Shown: positions 25,670 to 34,212 of the stretch, in pieces
Layout: each line of letters starts with the position of its first letter
Position numbering within the stretch: position 1 is the first letter of the stretch
NCBI RefSeq assembly: GCF_004217185.1
Contig: NZ_SHKL01000001.1
Coordinates: 619,001 to 683,000 of the forward strand
DNA length: 64,000 bases
Direction: 5' to 3'
From: Pseudonocardia sediminis
GTDB taxonomy: Bacteria; Actinomycetota; Actinomycetes; Mycobacteriales; Pseudonocardiaceae
Notes under the pieces: model-generated
The model's database searches: none
Seen by the model: only the letters and a program-made list of their open reading frames with translations
Told to the model about the DNA's origin: nothing
Position numbers and translations under genes: made by a program

Positions 25670-26019
25670 TTCCGGTCTCCCCTCGGTGACGTGCCGGGTG
25701 CGTTCCGGCGGCCCCGGGCGAGCTCCGTGCCGAGCGCGTCGAGGCGCTGCGACCAGAACCCGCGCAGGCCCGCGAGCCAGTCCTCGGCGACGGCCGGCCC
25801 GCTCGGGTCGACGGCGTAGATGCGCCGCGTCCCCTCCGGTCGGACGGTGGCGAAGCCGTTGTCGCGCAGTACTTTCAGATGCTGCGAGACGGCCGGCTGA
25901 GAGATCCCGAACTCGTCCGAGATCACGCCGACGACGTCGCCCGAGCTCCGCTCGCCGGTGGCCAGCAGCTCCAGGATCCGCCGCCGTACCGGGTCGCCGA
26001 GGACGTCGAACGCGTGCAC
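25666..26019 (-). CDS. ArsR family transcriptional regulator
   Basis: 117 residues. MHAFDVLGDPVRRRILELLATGERSSGDVV leads into the recognition helix EFGISQPAVSQHLKVLRDNGFATVRPEGTRRIYAVD. No Cys metal-binding motif, so it belongs to the non-metal ArsR proteins found with SRPBCC genes, two of which follow with 4-base overlaps. An AT-rich stretch with palindromes lies directly upstream and is probably its operator. Confidence 0.9.
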   Translation of the reverse strand: MHAFDVLGDPVRRRILELLATGERSSGDVVGVISDEFGISQPAVSQHLKVLRDNGFATVRPEGTRRIYAVDPSGPAVAEDWLAGLRGFWSQRLDALGTELARGRRNAPGTSPRGDRK

Positions 26020-26027
26020 CTTCCTAT

Positions 26028-26116
26028 CTTAAGAAACAACTTATATAAGTCAATAACGATAGATGAAGGGACTTGACAGGGGGGTTCCTTGGTTCCATGG
26101 TTAGTTACATGAGTAA
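26028..26116. promoter_or_regulatory. Divergent control region between the arsR and gntR operons
   Basis: Strikingly AT-rich for this genome. It contains CTTAAG (26028-26033), the perfect palindrome ACTTATATAAGT (26039-26050), next to arsR, a good -35 hexamer TTGACA (26073-26078) facing the gntR operon, and the dyad TTAC-ATGA-GTAA (26105-26116) near gntR, with GGTTCC/GAACC repeats around it. The left palindromes probably serve ArsR, the right dyad the GntR protein. Confidence 0.6.
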
Positions 26117-26152
26117 TGAACCAACAGACTGGGACCGGGCGAGGCGGTCGCC

Positions 26153-26515
26153 ATGAAGGACGACGGGCGCCCGCTCTTCCTCCAGATCGCCGAGCAGATC
26201 TCGACCTCGGTCGTCGACGGGACCTATCCCGAGGAGTCGCAGGTGCCCTCGACCAACGAGCTGGCCGCTTTCCATCGCATCAACCCCGCCACCGCAGCCA
26301 AGGGCGTGAACCAGCTGGTGGCCGACGGGGTGCTCTACAAGAGACGGGGGATCGGGATGTTCGTGGCGGAGGGGGCACGGACCCGGCTGCTGGAGAGCCG
26401 CCGGGAGGAGTTCGGCCGGCAGTACATCGCTCCGCTGGTCACCGAGGCCGGGAAGCTCGGCATCGACCCGGAGCAGCTCAAGAAGATGATCGACGTCTGG
26501 GGGGACGAGGAATGA
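26153..26515 (+). CDS. GntR family regulator, YtrA subfamily
   Basis: 120 residues, the short YtrA form: GntR winged helix PLFLQIAEQISTSVVDGTYPEESQVPSTNELAAFHRINPATAAKGVNQLVADGVLYKRRGIGMFV, then only about 45 helical residues for dimerisation. YtrA regulators usually repress an ABC transporter operon that they head, and that is the arrangement here: the ATPase gene overlaps the end by 4 bases. A dyad at 26105-26116 is the likely operator. Confidence 0.9.
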   Translation: MKDDGRPLFLQIAEQISTSVVDGTYPEESQVPSTNELAAFHRINPATAAKGVNQLVADGVLYKRRGIGMFVAEGARTRLLESRREEFGRQYIAPLVTEAGKLGIDPEQLKKMIDVWGDEE

Positions 26516-27462
26516 CCGAGGGAAGCGCAGGCGCAACGAGCACCGACGCAGTCGTCGAGATGCGTGGCGTCACCAAGCGCTACGGGAGCTTCACCGCGCT
26601 GGACGACGTGAGCGTCGCGCTGCGGGAGAACACGATCCACGGGCTGCTCGGCCGCAACGGCGCCGGCAAGACCACGATGATGCAGCTGCTGACCGCGCAG
26701 AACTTCGCGACGTCCGGGGAGATCTCGGTCTTCGGCGAGGAGCCTTACGAGAACGCCGGCGTGCTGAGCCGTACCTGCTTCATCCGGGAGGCGCTGAAGT
26801 ACCCGGACAACTTCCGCCCGCACCACGCGATGGCGGCCGCCGCGATGGTCTACCCGAACTGGGACGCCGCGTTCGCCGACTCGCTGATGGAGGAGTTCGC
26901 CGTCCCGCGCAAGCGGGCGATCAAGAAGCTCTCCCGGGGTCAGCTCTCCGCGGTCGGCGTGATCATCGGTCTGGCCTCGCGCGCCCCGCTGACGTTCTTC
27001 GACGAGCCCTACCTCGGCCTCGACGCCGTCGCCCGGCAGATGTTCTACGACCGGCTGCTCGCCGACTACGCCGAGCACCCGCGCACGGTCGTGCTGTCCA
27101 CGCACCTGATCGACGAGGTGTCGGACCTGATCGAGCACGTCGTCCTGATCGACCAGGGCCGCATCCTGATCGACGAGGACGCCGAGGTGCTGCGCGGCCG
27201 GGCGGTCACGGTGACCGGGCCCGCGCAGGCCGTCGAGTCGTTCGCGGCCGGGCACACCGAGCTGCACCGCGAGCGGCTGGGCGGGTTCCTGCGGGTCACC
27301 CTGTCCGGCGTCGCGCCCGAACCCGGGCTCAGCGCGCAGGGGATCGAGTTCGAGCCGGTCTCGCTGCAGCAGCTCGTCGTCCGGACCACCCAGCACAACG
27401 TCGGCGGGGCCGACGCCGACCTGGCCGTCGCCGGGTCCACGAACCGGAAGGTGCTGTCATGA
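26512..27462 (+). CDS. ABC transporter ATP-binding protein (YtrB-like)
   Basis: 316 residues from ATG 26512. Walker A GRNGAGKTT near residue 55, signature KKLSRGQLSAVGVIIGLA (S-R-G-Q in place of SGGQ), Walker B PLTFFDEPYLGLD, H-loop VLSTHLIDEVSDL. The C-terminal 90 residues are a separate domain with the RAVTVTGPAQAVESFAAGHTE region. 4-base overlaps on both sides place it in gntR-ATPase-permease. Such systems often respond to cell-wall or membrane stress; substrate unknown. Confidence 0.9.
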   Translation: MTEGSAGATSTDAVVEMRGVTKRYGSFTALDDVSVALRENTIHGLLGRNGAGKTTMMQLLTAQNFATSGEISVFGEEPYENAGVLSRTCFIREALKYPDNFRPHHAMAAAAMVYPNWDAAFADSLMEEFAVPRKRAIKKLSRGQLSAVGVIIGLASRAPLTFFDEPYLGLDAVARQMFYDRLLADYAEHPRTVVLSTHLIDEVSDLIEHVVLIDQGRILIDEDAEVLRGRAVTVTGPAQAVESFAAGHTELHRERLGGFLRVTLSGVAPEPGLSAQGIEFEPVSLQQLVVRTTQHNVGGADADLAVAGSTNRKVLS

Positions 27463-28163
27463 ACAACCGTGTGGTGACCGCGGCCCGGCTCAACGTCGTG
27501 GACGCGAAGGTGCGGCTGGGGATGCCGTGGCTGGTGGTCGGGGCCGCGTTCCTGATCAACCTGCTGATCTTCGTCCTGGTCCGGTCCAACGTCGGCGAGA
27601 CCGGGCCCGAGTACACCGGGGCTCTCGCGGCGCTCTACATCTCGATGGCCGCGGCCTACATCCAGACCATGACCCAGACGTTCCCGTTCGCGCTCAGCCT
27701 CGGGCTCACCCGCCGGCACTTCTATCTCGGCGTGTCCCTGGTCGTGGTGATGGAGTCGCTGATGCACGGGGTGCTGCTGACGGTCGCGCTCGCGATCGAG
27801 CGGGCGACCGGTGGCTGGGGGATGGACCTGAACTTCTTCGGGGTCCCGTTCCTGGTGCAGAGCAACCCGGTGCTGCAGGTCGTGGTCTACACCGTGCCGC
27901 TGCTGGCCCTGGGGTTCCTGGGCCTGCTGGCCGGGACCGTGTTCCGCCGGTGGGGGCAGATCGGGGTGTACACCGCCGCGATCGGCTCGACGCTGGTCCT
28001 GGGGGGACTGGCCGTGCTGATCACCTGGCAGCAGTGGTGGGGCTCGGTCGGCGAGTTCTTCTCCGCGACGCCGGACCTGGCCCTGGTCGGGGTCTATCCG
28101 CTGGTGCTGGTCGTGCTCGCCGCCGCCGGCGGGTTCCTGATGGTGCGGCGCGCGACGCCGTAG
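27459..28163 (+). CDS. ABC transporter membrane subunit of the gntR operon
   Basis: 234 residues with six hydrophobic segments, among them MPWLVVGAAFLINLLIFVLV, PLLALGFLGLLAGTVFRRWG and LVGVYPLVLVVLAAAGGFLM. The motif TFPFALSLGLTRRHFYLGV between helices 2 and 3 is typical of this permease type. ATG overlaps the ATPase stop by 4 bases. Third and last gene of the operon, followed by a terminator. Confidence 0.82.
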   Translation: MNNRVVTAARLNVVDAKVRLGMPWLVVGAAFLINLLIFVLVRSNVGETGPEYTGALAALYISMAAAYIQTMTQTFPFALSLGLTRRHFYLGVSLVVVMESLMHGVLLTVALAIERATGGWGMDLNFFGVPFLVQSNPVLQVVVYTVPLLALGFLGLLAGTVFRRWGQIGVYTAAIGSTLVLGGLAVLITWQQWWGSVGEFFSATPDLALVGVYPLVLVVLAAAGGFLMVRRATP

Positions 28164-28178
28164 GAGCCCCGCGCGACC

Positions 28179-28213
28179 AGGACCCGGCCTCCGACGGGGG
28201 GTGGCCGGGTCCT
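28179..28213. terminator. Bidirectional terminator between convergent operons
   Basis: Perfect 11-bp stem AGGACCCGGCC (28179-28189) with GGCCGGGTCCT (28203-28213) and a 13-base G-rich loop, between the gntR operon (rightward) and the TIGR03943/permease pair (leftward). Confidence 0.75.
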
Positions 28214-28223
28214 TGTCGCGTTC

Positions 28224-28922
28224 CTAGCTCTCGTACGGGTCGGACGGCGCCGGGACCGGTGTGACCTCGGAGACCGTGAGGTCCGGGACGTAGCGGTCGG
28301 CGGCGTTGCCGGTCCCGGGGACGACCGTCCCCCGGACCCGCAGCCAGCGCTCCCCGGAGTCGGGGACCTGCTCCTCGGTGCCGCGCAGGCGCAGCATCGA
28401 CGGGCGGGCGTCGGCGGCGCAGCAGCTGATCCGCATCCGGGCCAGGACGGTGTCGCCGTGCCGCCTCGCGAGGAACCCGGTGACGACGACCTCGCGCCCG
28501 GCGACCGAGCGCTGCTCGTCCCAGACGGCGCGGTCGACCGTCTCGCCGAGTCCGAGGGCGAGCGTCCCGCCGGGGAGCGGCGGGTAGAGGTCGCCGCTGC
28601 GGACGGTGCCCCCGCTCGTCCGGTTCACCGCGTCGGCGCCGAGTGCGGGTGGTGCGACGAGCGCGATCACCAGCACCGGCAGGAGCAGCAGCCACGGGGC
28701 GTGCGAGCGGTCGTGGTCGTGGTCGCCGTGCCCGGTCGGTGTGCGCCCGAGGAAGTCCCGCACCCCGCCGGCGACGGCCAATCCGACGGCCACCACCCCG
28801 GCCGCGATCAGCAGCCAGCGGTGTCCCGGACGGACGTAGCGCAGCACCGTGTCGTCGGCGCAGACGCGCAGCAGCACCGCGCCGAGCAGCAGGAGCAGGG
28901 CGTGCTGGGTGTCGCGCCTCAT
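28224..28922 (-). CDS. TIGR03943 / YcgQ-type membrane protein (permease accessory subunit)
   Basis: 232 residues. Two N-terminal hydrophobic segments (HALLLLLGAVLLRVCADD, WLLIAAGVVAVGLAVAGGV), a His/Asp-rich loop (GHGDHDHDRSH), another membrane segment, then the soluble domain with REVVVTGFLARRHGDTVLARMRISCCAADARP, whose Cys-Cys pair is characteristic of the family. These proteins accompany the permease encoded directly upstream; its ATG overlaps the permease stop by 4 bases. Transport role of the pair is not established; the His/Asp-rich loop suggests a metal. Confidence 0.87.
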   Translation of the reverse strand: MRRDTQHALLLLLGAVLLRVCADDTVLRYVRPGHRWLLIAAGVVAVGLAVAGGVRDFLGRTPTGHGDHDHDRSHAPWLLLLPVLVIALVAPPALGADAVNRTSGGTVRSGDLYPPLPGGTLALGLGETVDRAVWDEQRSVAGREVVVTGFLARRHGDTVLARMRISCCAADARPSMLRLRGTEEQVPDSGERWLRVRGTVVPGTGNAADRYVPDLTVSEVTPVPAPSDPYES

Positions 28923-29908
28923 CGGACGCCGCCGAACACCAGCAGGCTGGCGCCGACCGCGGCCGCCACGGCGACGACGAACGTCACCGGCGCGAACCGG
29001 ACCGCGAACGCCCGCCCGAACGTCCCGGCCTGCAGCGCGACCAGCTTCAGGTCGACGGCAGGTCCGACGACGAGGAACACCAGCCGGGGCAGCAGCGGGA
29101 GCATCGACAGCGAGGACGCGACGAACGCGTCGGCCTCGCTGCACAACGACAGCACGACGGCCAGCACCGCCATCGCCGCGATCCCCAGAAGGATCCGCCC
29201 GGCCAGCGCGTCGAGCCACTCCGGCGGCACCAGCACCCGCATCGTTGCCGCGGCCAGCGCACCGACGACGAGGAACGCCCCGGCCGCGACGAGGTCCGCC
29301 CGCGCCGTCTCGGCCACCACGGCCCAGCGGCCGCGTCCGATCCCATCCACCGTGGGGGCGAGCCGCCGGGTGATCCACTCGGACCGCCCGGCCCGCTGCC
29401 AGAGCCATCCCATCGCGCAGGCGGTGACGATCGAGCCGAGGAACCGCGCCCCGACCATCTCCGGCGCGTCCGGGAACGCCGTCGCCGTCGCGACCAGCAC
29501 CACCGGGTTCACCGCGGGCGCGGCGAGCAGGAACGTCAACGCCGCCGCCTCGGGCGCACCCTGTCCGATCAGCCGCCGCGCCACCGGTACCGACGCGCAC
29601 TCGCAGCCCGGCAGCACCATCGCGGCGGCACCGGCGACCGGCACCGCGGCCGCGGTCCGGGCCGGCAGCACTCTGCGCAGCACCACCGGCGAGACAAACC
29701 CGGCGATCAGCCCGGACAGCAGCACCCCGAGCACCAGGAAGGGCAACGCCTGCAGGCAGACGGCCACGAACACCGTCGCGGCCGTGCGCAGGGCGGGCGC
29801 GTCGAAGGCGTCGGTGATCAGTGGGCGGGCCAGGACGGCGGCCAGCAGCACGGCGCAGAACACGTGCAGGGAGGTGACCCGCGGACGGGGCCGGACGACG
29901 GTCGTCAC
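28919..29908 (-). CDS. Permease, DUF318 / YraQ-YcgR family
   Basis: 329 residues from GTG 29908. Eight or so membrane segments in two halves; the family motifs are AMVLPGCECASVPVARRLIGQG with two conserved Cys, AAPAVNPVVLVATATAFPD, and the second-half counterpart LSLCSEADAFVASSL. This permease family pairs with TIGR03943 proteins, as here. The reading frame continues upstream through the 8-bp tandem repeat, but those codons are artefacts of the repeat, so the GTG after the repeat is used. Confidence 0.88.
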   Translation of the reverse strand: MTTVVRPRPRVTSLHVFCAVLLAAVLARPLITDAFDAPALRTAATVFVAVCLQALPFLVLGVLLSGLIAGFVSPVVLRRVLPARTAAAVPVAGAAAMVLPGCECASVPVARRLIGQGAPEAAALTFLLAAPAVNPVVLVATATAFPDAPEMVGARFLGSIVTACAMGWLWQRAGRSEWITRRLAPTVDGIGRGRWAVVAETARADLVAAGAFLVVGALAAATMRVLVPPEWLDALAGRILLGIAAMAVLAVVLSLCSEADAFVASSLSMLPLLPRLVFLVVGPAVDLKLVALQAGTFGRAFAVRFAPVTFVVAVAAAVGASLLVFGGVR

Positions 29909-29976
29909 GGCCGGGATCCTGGCATCGACCGCCCCGGCTCCACGGCCCGGTCGGCGGAACGGTTCCCGATCGTGTT

Positions 29977-30054
29977 CCCGACGGCCCGACGGCCCGACGG
30001 CCCGACGGCCCGACGGCCCGACGGCCCGACGGCCCGACGGCCCGACGGCCCGAC
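29977..30054. repeat. Tandem repeat of 8-bp unit CCCGACGG
   Basis: Nine exact consecutive copies of CCCGACGG (29977-30048) plus a partial tenth ending CCCGAC (30049-30054). The unit length is not a multiple of 3, so it is not a coding repeat. It lies in the leader of the leftward permease gene and is a good candidate for copy-number variation by slippage. Confidence 0.95.
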
Positions 30055-30076
30055 GCCCGATTCGTGATCGACACCT

Positions 30077-30168
30077 GTGGTCATGTCCGGGCCACACGCG
30101 GCCCGGACATGACCACGGAGATCGATCACTGCGGTCAACCCCGGACCGCCGGTGGTCCGGGGTCGACC
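30077..30168. repeat. Two adjacent REP-like palindromes
   Basis: First palindrome: perfect 17-bp stem GTGGTCATGTCCGGGCC (30077-30093) with its complement at 30100-30116, loop ACACGC. Second: 15-bp stem GGTCAACCCCGGACC (30133-30147) with GGTCCGGGGTCGACC (30154-30168), one mismatch, loop GCCGGT. Both have 6-base loops and are flanked by GATCGA-CAC / GATCGATCAC sequences at similar distance, so they are two units of one repeat type. The rest of the gap 29909-30375, to about 30346, is GC-rich with no gene that I can support. Confidence 0.8.
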
Positions 30169-30346
30169 ATGACGATCGATCACCTGGCGACGTTCTCGCC
30201 GCCCCCGCGCGTTCCGTCTTTCCCGGCGCGCCCGTCTTCGCGTCGCGCGCGCGGCCGCGAGCGCGTCACGACGGCGAGCGCGCGGCACGGGGAGCGGCAC
30301 GGCCCGCGCCACCGGCTCGCGATGCGGGCGGACGTGCGGGCTGCGG

Positions 30347-30378
30347 TGAGACGGGACGGGACCTGGCGTCCCGTCTCA
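30347..30378 (-). terminator. Hairpin terminator at the end of the kinase gene
   Basis: Perfect 12-bp stem TGAGACGGGACG (30347-30358) with CGTCCCGTCTCA (30367-30378), loop of 8. It includes the stop codon of the leftward kinase gene. Confidence 0.65.
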
Positions 30379-30996
30379 GATCGGCACGGCGGTGTTGTCG
30401 AGCACCACGTCGGCGCGCTCGGGGGAGTGCTCCGTCGCGGCGAGGGCCCGCTCCTGCTCCGACCAGCGGGCCCGGAACGGGGCGTACCCGGCCCAGTCCT
30501 CGCGCGCGTGCAGGCGTCGTTCCCGCTGCTCGGCGGAGGTGTCGACCCAGACGGACAGGCTCGTCACCGGCGTCAGGACCCGGGCTCCGGCACCGCAGCC
30601 CTCCAGGACGACGGCTGGCGCCGGGTCCAGGGAGCGCCACGGGCCGGGGGCGTCACGGTCCCAGTCCCAGGTGCACCACCGCAGCGTCGAGCCGCCGGCG
30701 AGCGGGTCCCCGATCCACCGCCGGGCGAGTGCAGGGGACACGGCGAGACCGTCCCATCCGGGGTAGATCTCCTCGAGCGTGAGCAACGGGGCGTCGAGGA
30801 CCTGGGCCAGCCGTGCGGCCAGCGTCGACTTCCCGGCCCCGGAGAACCCGTCCACGGTGACGAGCCGGTTCCCGGCCGGTCCGCCCTCCGCGGCCTGGAC
30901 GAGGCGAGCGAGCTCCACGGCCCACCCGCCGCCGTCCACGACCCGGAGCCTCCGCTGGGACCGACCCTCACCACCGGGCCGACCGTGAACCGTCAC
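30376..30996 (-). CDS. P-loop kinase-like protein (uridine kinase/AAA type)
   Basis: 206 residues. Walker A VDGFSGAGKSTLAARLAQVL near residue 48, then LLTLEEIYPGWDGL with the acidic substrate-side residues of nucleoside/uridine-kinase-like enzymes, a phosphoryl-site segment AVVLEGCGAGARVL, and the lid with Arg pairs RERRLHAREDW. Bacterial relatives are annotated as uridine kinase or ATP-binding proteins without tested substrates. The N-terminal 30 residues are weakly conserved, and a GTG start near VVDGGGWAVELARL is possible. Confidence 0.78.
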   Translation of the reverse strand: MTVHGRPGGEGRSQRRLRVVDGGGWAVELARLVQAAEGGPAGNRLVTVDGFSGAGKSTLAARLAQVLDAPLLTLEEIYPGWDGLAVSPALARRWIGDPLAGGSTLRWCTWDWDRDAPGPWRSLDPAPAVVLEGCGAGARVLTPVTSLSVWVDTSAEQRERRLHAREDWAGYAPFRARWSEQERALAATEHSPERADVVLDNTAVPI

Positions 30997-31027
30997 GCGG
31001 CGCTCGTCCTGGTTCGCGACCCCCGCG

Positions 31028-32032
31028 TCAGGGCCTGACGACGATCTTGACGTGCGCCGCGGCGGGGTCCGGGGACAGGGCGTCGGCGACGTGGTCGAGG
31101 TCGACGTGCGCGGTGACCAGACGGTCGAGGTCCACCGCCCCGGACGCGGCGAGCTGTACCGCCGTCGGCCAGGTCTCGGCGTAGCGGAACGTCCCGGTCA
31201 GCGTGATCTCACGGGACTGCAGCGACGACACCGGCAGCGTCATCTCGTCGGCGCCCATCCCGACCAGCACCACCGTGCCCCCGGCCCGGACGGCGCCGAT
31301 CCCGGCGGTCACCGCGGGCGGCGCGCCGGAGCAGTCGACGAACACGTCGACGTCCACTCCGCGGGCGGCCGGGTCGCCGTCCCGCGGGTCGAGGACGTCG
31401 GTCGCGCCGTTGTCCAGGGCGGTCGCCCGGCGCCCGGCGTCGAGGTCGGTGACGACGACCTGCGCGGCCCCCTGCACCCGTGCCACCTGCGCGACCAGTA
31501 GCCCGATCGGCCCGGCACCGGCGACGAGCACCCGGGAGCCGAGCCCGGTACCGGCCTTGCGGTTCGCCCAGATCGCGACCGAGAGCGGTTCCAGCAGCGC
31601 CGCGGCGTCGTCGGAGACGGAGTCCGGGACGGGGTGGGCGAAGTCGTCGGCGATCGTCACGTACTCGCTGAACGCGCCGTCGAAGGGCGGGGTGGCGAAG
31701 AACGCGATGTCCGGGCAGAGGTTGTACTCGCCGCGGTGGCAGTACCGGCAGCGACGGCACGGCACACCCGGCTCGATCGACACCCGCTGCCCGATCCGGG
31801 AGGCGTCGACCCCGGTCCCGACGGCGACGATCCGCCCGGACGGCTCGTGCCCGAGGACCAGCGGCTCACGCACGACGAACCGCCCGATCCGTCCGTGGGT
31901 GAAGTAGTGCACGTCCGACCCGCAGGTCCCGACCGCACCGACGCGGACCAGCACCTCGCGGGGCGCGGGCCGGGGGACCGCGCGCTGCTGCACCTCCAGC
32001 TCACCGGCGGCGCGCAGCACACTGCACCGCAT
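31028..32032 (-). CDS. Zinc-dependent alcohol/polyol dehydrogenase (sorbitol dehydrogenase-like)
   Basis: 334 residues from ATG 32032; GTG 32065 would add 11. Catalytic zinc motifs CGSDVHYFTHGRIG and GHEPSGRIVAVG, structural zinc Cys cluster CRRCRYCHRGEYNLC, NAD(P)-binding VLVAGAGPIGLLVAQVARVQGA. The HYF-x-H-GRIG start and LLEPLSVAIWANRK are typical of the sorbitol/xylitol/L-idonate group, so a polyol is the likely substrate. It stands alone, with no sugar transporter adjacent. Confidence 0.88.
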   Translation of the reverse strand: MRCSVLRAAGELEVQQRAVPRPAPREVLVRVGAVGTCGSDVHYFTHGRIGRFVVREPLVLGHEPSGRIVAVGTGVDASRIGQRVSIEPGVPCRRCRYCHRGEYNLCPDIAFFATPPFDGAFSEYVTIADDFAHPVPDSVSDDAAALLEPLSVAIWANRKAGTGLGSRVLVAGAGPIGLLVAQVARVQGAAQVVVTDLDAGRRATALDNGATDVLDPRDGDPAARGVDVDVFVDCSGAPPAVTAGIGAVRAGGTVVLVGMGADEMTLPVSSLQSREITLTGTFRYAETWPTAVQLAASGAVDLDRLVTAHVDLDHVADALSPDPAAAHVKIVVRP

Positions 32033-32131
32033 CGACTCCGGGATCTCTCCGACCGCAGCACTCACCCGGGCGACAGTGCCATCCCGGAATCCCCGTCGCC
32101 AGGGCCCCGTTGCCGGAGCCATCGTGCCTCG

Positions 32132-32605
32132 GTGGCCCCGGACGTCGCCCTCGCCGATCTCGACGAGTCCGCCCTGCCCGATCTGCTCGCCGCGGCCGTC
32201 GACGGCGCGGAGCCGGCCGAGGTGATGGCGCCCCTGCCCGGCGAGGAGGACTGGACCGCGGCGCAGCGCGCGGAGTTCCGGGCCTTCCACCGCCGGCGCT
32301 CGCTGGACACGGAGACGCCGGTCGAGCGCACGTTCGTCGTGCTCGTCGACGGGCGGGCGGCGGGAGCGGCCCGGCTGGAGCCCGTCGACGGCGGCGTCGA
32401 GATGGGGATCTGGCTGGTCCGGCAGTGGCGGGGCCGGGGGATCGGCGCGCAGGTGGTGCACCTGCTGGGCGCGCGGGCGGGTGGCCGCGCGCTGGTCGCG
32501 GAGACGACGGGCGGCAACTCCGCCGCGGTCGGGCTGCTGCGGACCCTCGGCGCCGACCTGAGCACGGACGGCGACGACGTGCACGCCCGCCTGCCGCCGC
32601 GGTGA
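32132..32605 (+). CDS. GNAT family N-acetyltransferase
   Basis: 157 residues from GTG 32132, the start least well supported. The acetyl-CoA pyrophosphate loop is QWRGRGIGAQVVHLL near residue 100, preceded by GVEMGIWLV and followed by VAETTGGNSAAVGLLRTLGA, the standard GNAT order. Substrate cannot be told. Divergent from the dehydrogenase gene. Confidence 0.8.
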   Translation: MAPDVALADLDESALPDLLAAAVDGAEPAEVMAPLPGEEDWTAAQRAEFRAFHRRRSLDTETPVERTFVVLVDGRAAGAARLEPVDGGVEMGIWLVRQWRGRGIGAQVVHLLGARAGGRALVAETTGGNSAAVGLLRTLGADLSTDGDDVHARLPPR

Positions 32606-32747
32606 CCGCCGACCGGGGAAGAGGGGCACGCCCGGACGGCGGCAGGTGAGGCGCCGCACCCGGCCGAGGTGATTGACTACGCATCGGCCGACGCCGGCGC
32701 TCCCCGCACGGCTTCCGGCGGCCGTCACCAGGACGAGAAGGGCGCCG

Positions 32748-33185
32748 ATGGGCTCGGGCATCGAACGGCCGGCGGTCACCGGCTTCCACCACGTCTCGGC
32801 CATCGTGTCCGACGTGGAGACCAGCGCGACCTGGTACCAGCGGGTGCTCGGCCTGCAGCGGCTGCCGGTGACGTTCCCGCACCACGGCGACGACTCCGGC
32901 GACGGCAAGGCGGCGCTGCTGCTCGACACCGCGACCGGGGTGATGATCGAGCTGCACCACGACGTGACCGGGAGCGCGCCGGACCGCGCCCGCAACGCGC
33001 TGGACCACCTCGCGTTCGGCGTCGCGGACCGCGCCACGCTGGACGGCTGGGCGGCCTGGCTGGACACGCTCGGTGTCGCCCATGACGGCGTCACCGACCG
33101 CACCGAGCCGACGACCTACGCGACGCTGGAGTTCTCCGACCCGGACGGCATCGCCCTGGAGTTCATCCACTTCCCGACCGTCTGA
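32748..33185 (+). CDS. VOC (glyoxalase/dioxygenase superfamily) protein
   Basis: 145 residues from ATG 32748. First beta-alpha-beta unit VTGFHHVSAIVSDVETSATWYQRVLGLQRL with His metal ligand, middle MIELHHDV, second unit NALDHLAFGVADRATLDGWAAWLDTLG, and the end FSDPDGIALEFIHFP with the terminal Glu ligand. All three expected ligand positions (two His, one Glu) are present, so it may be a metal enzyme, but the reaction is unknown. Confidence 0.85.
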   Translation: MGSGIERPAVTGFHHVSAIVSDVETSATWYQRVLGLQRLPVTFPHHGDDSGDGKAALLLDTATGVMIELHHDVTGSAPDRARNALDHLAFGVADRATLDGWAAWLDTLGVAHDGVTDRTEPTTYATLEFSDPDGIALEFIHFPTV

Positions 33186-33343
33186 CCGGCTGCGACGGGG
33201 CTCCGACCGGCGCACGGACCGAATTGCCGCGCGATGACCGGCGTGCAACGGTGAATCACAGGCACGACCAGGCGACTCCACCCCGGACCACGGTGGCGTA
33301 CCCGCTCAGGGAACGACGACCAGCAGACCGGGAGTGACCGCGC

Positions 33344-34210
33344 GTGAGTACGACCGAACAATCCGAGACCGGACGCCCCGACGCCGATCGGCCCGACACG
33401 TTCCAGCGCAGCCTCGCCCACTGGGCCGAGGAGGGCCGGGCCGGGATGGAGTCCTTCTACGCGCTGGCGTCGGAGGACTACCGGCAGATGGTGGCCGCCC
33501 GCAACTGGGCCGCCGACCTGCGCCGGGTCGCGCGTGACGGCCGGGTCCGCGCCCTCGACGTGGCGTGCGGTAGTGGCAAGTTCCCCGCCGAGCTGATGCG
33601 CCGCGGGCTGGACGACGCCCTGGCCGGGACGACCGTCGAGGTCGATCTCCTGGACCCGTCGGCGTTCTCGATCTCCGAGGCCCGCTCGGTGCTCGGCCCG
33701 CCGTTCGTCGCCGCCGCCGAGCACGAGGTCCGGCTGCAGGACCTCGACCCCTCCCACGGTGACTACGACGTCGCCTGGGCGACCCACGCCCTCTACGCGA
33801 TCCCGCCCGCCGAGCTCGACGCCGGCGTCGCCCGGATGGTCGAGGCGGTGCGTCCCGGTGGGTTCGGTGCGGTCGTGCAGGCCACGACGACGTCGCACTA
33901 CCTGCGGTTCGCCGAGCTGTTCCGCGCCGCGTACTCCCCGACGAGCACGCCGTTCACCAGCGCCGAGCAGGTCGCCGAGTCGCTGGTGGCGGCCGGTGTC
34001 ACGCCGTCGGTGGGGATGCTGCGCTACACCGTGTCCAGCCCGAGCCGCGACGTCGTCGAGGGCTTCCTGCAGCGGTGCGCGTTCGACGACTCGGTCTCGC
34101 TGGAGACGATGGAGTCCGACGGCCCGCTGGGCGAGTACCTGGCCGGCTGCCGCGAACCCGGGGGCTACCGCTTCACCCAGGACGTCCACGTCCTGACCTG
34201 GGAGGCCTGA
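33344..34210 (+). CDS. Class I SAM-dependent methyltransferase
   Basis: 288 residues from GTG 33344. SAM-binding motif I is VRALDVACGSGKFPAELMRRG near residue 70, motif II VDLLDPSAFSI, motif III region YDVAWATHALYAIPPAEL, and RMVEAVRPGGFGAVVQATTT. The ending GYRFTQDVHVLTWEA resembles Methyltransf_11/25-type small-molecule methylases. It is followed after 2 bases by a phytanoyl-CoA-dioxygenase-like gene, so the two may tailor the same compound. Acceptor unknown. Confidence 0.82.
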   Translation: MSTTEQSETGRPDADRPDTFQRSLAHWAEEGRAGMESFYALASEDYRQMVAARNWAADLRRVARDGRVRALDVACGSGKFPAELMRRGLDDALAGTTVEVDLLDPSAFSISEARSVLGPPFVAAAEHEVRLQDLDPSHGDYDVAWATHALYAIPPAELDAGVARMVEAVRPGGFGAVVQATTTSHYLRFAELFRAAYSPTSTPFTSAEQVAESLVAAGVTPSVGMLRYTVSSPSRDVVEGFLQRCAFDDSVSLETMESDGPLGEYLAGCREPGGYRFTQDVHVLTWEA

Positions 34211-34212
34211 GC

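Noticed and set aside
29977-30054. Repeat array considered as CRISPR or coding repeat
   Set aside because: The 8-bp units are contiguous with no spacers, and 8 is not a multiple of 3.
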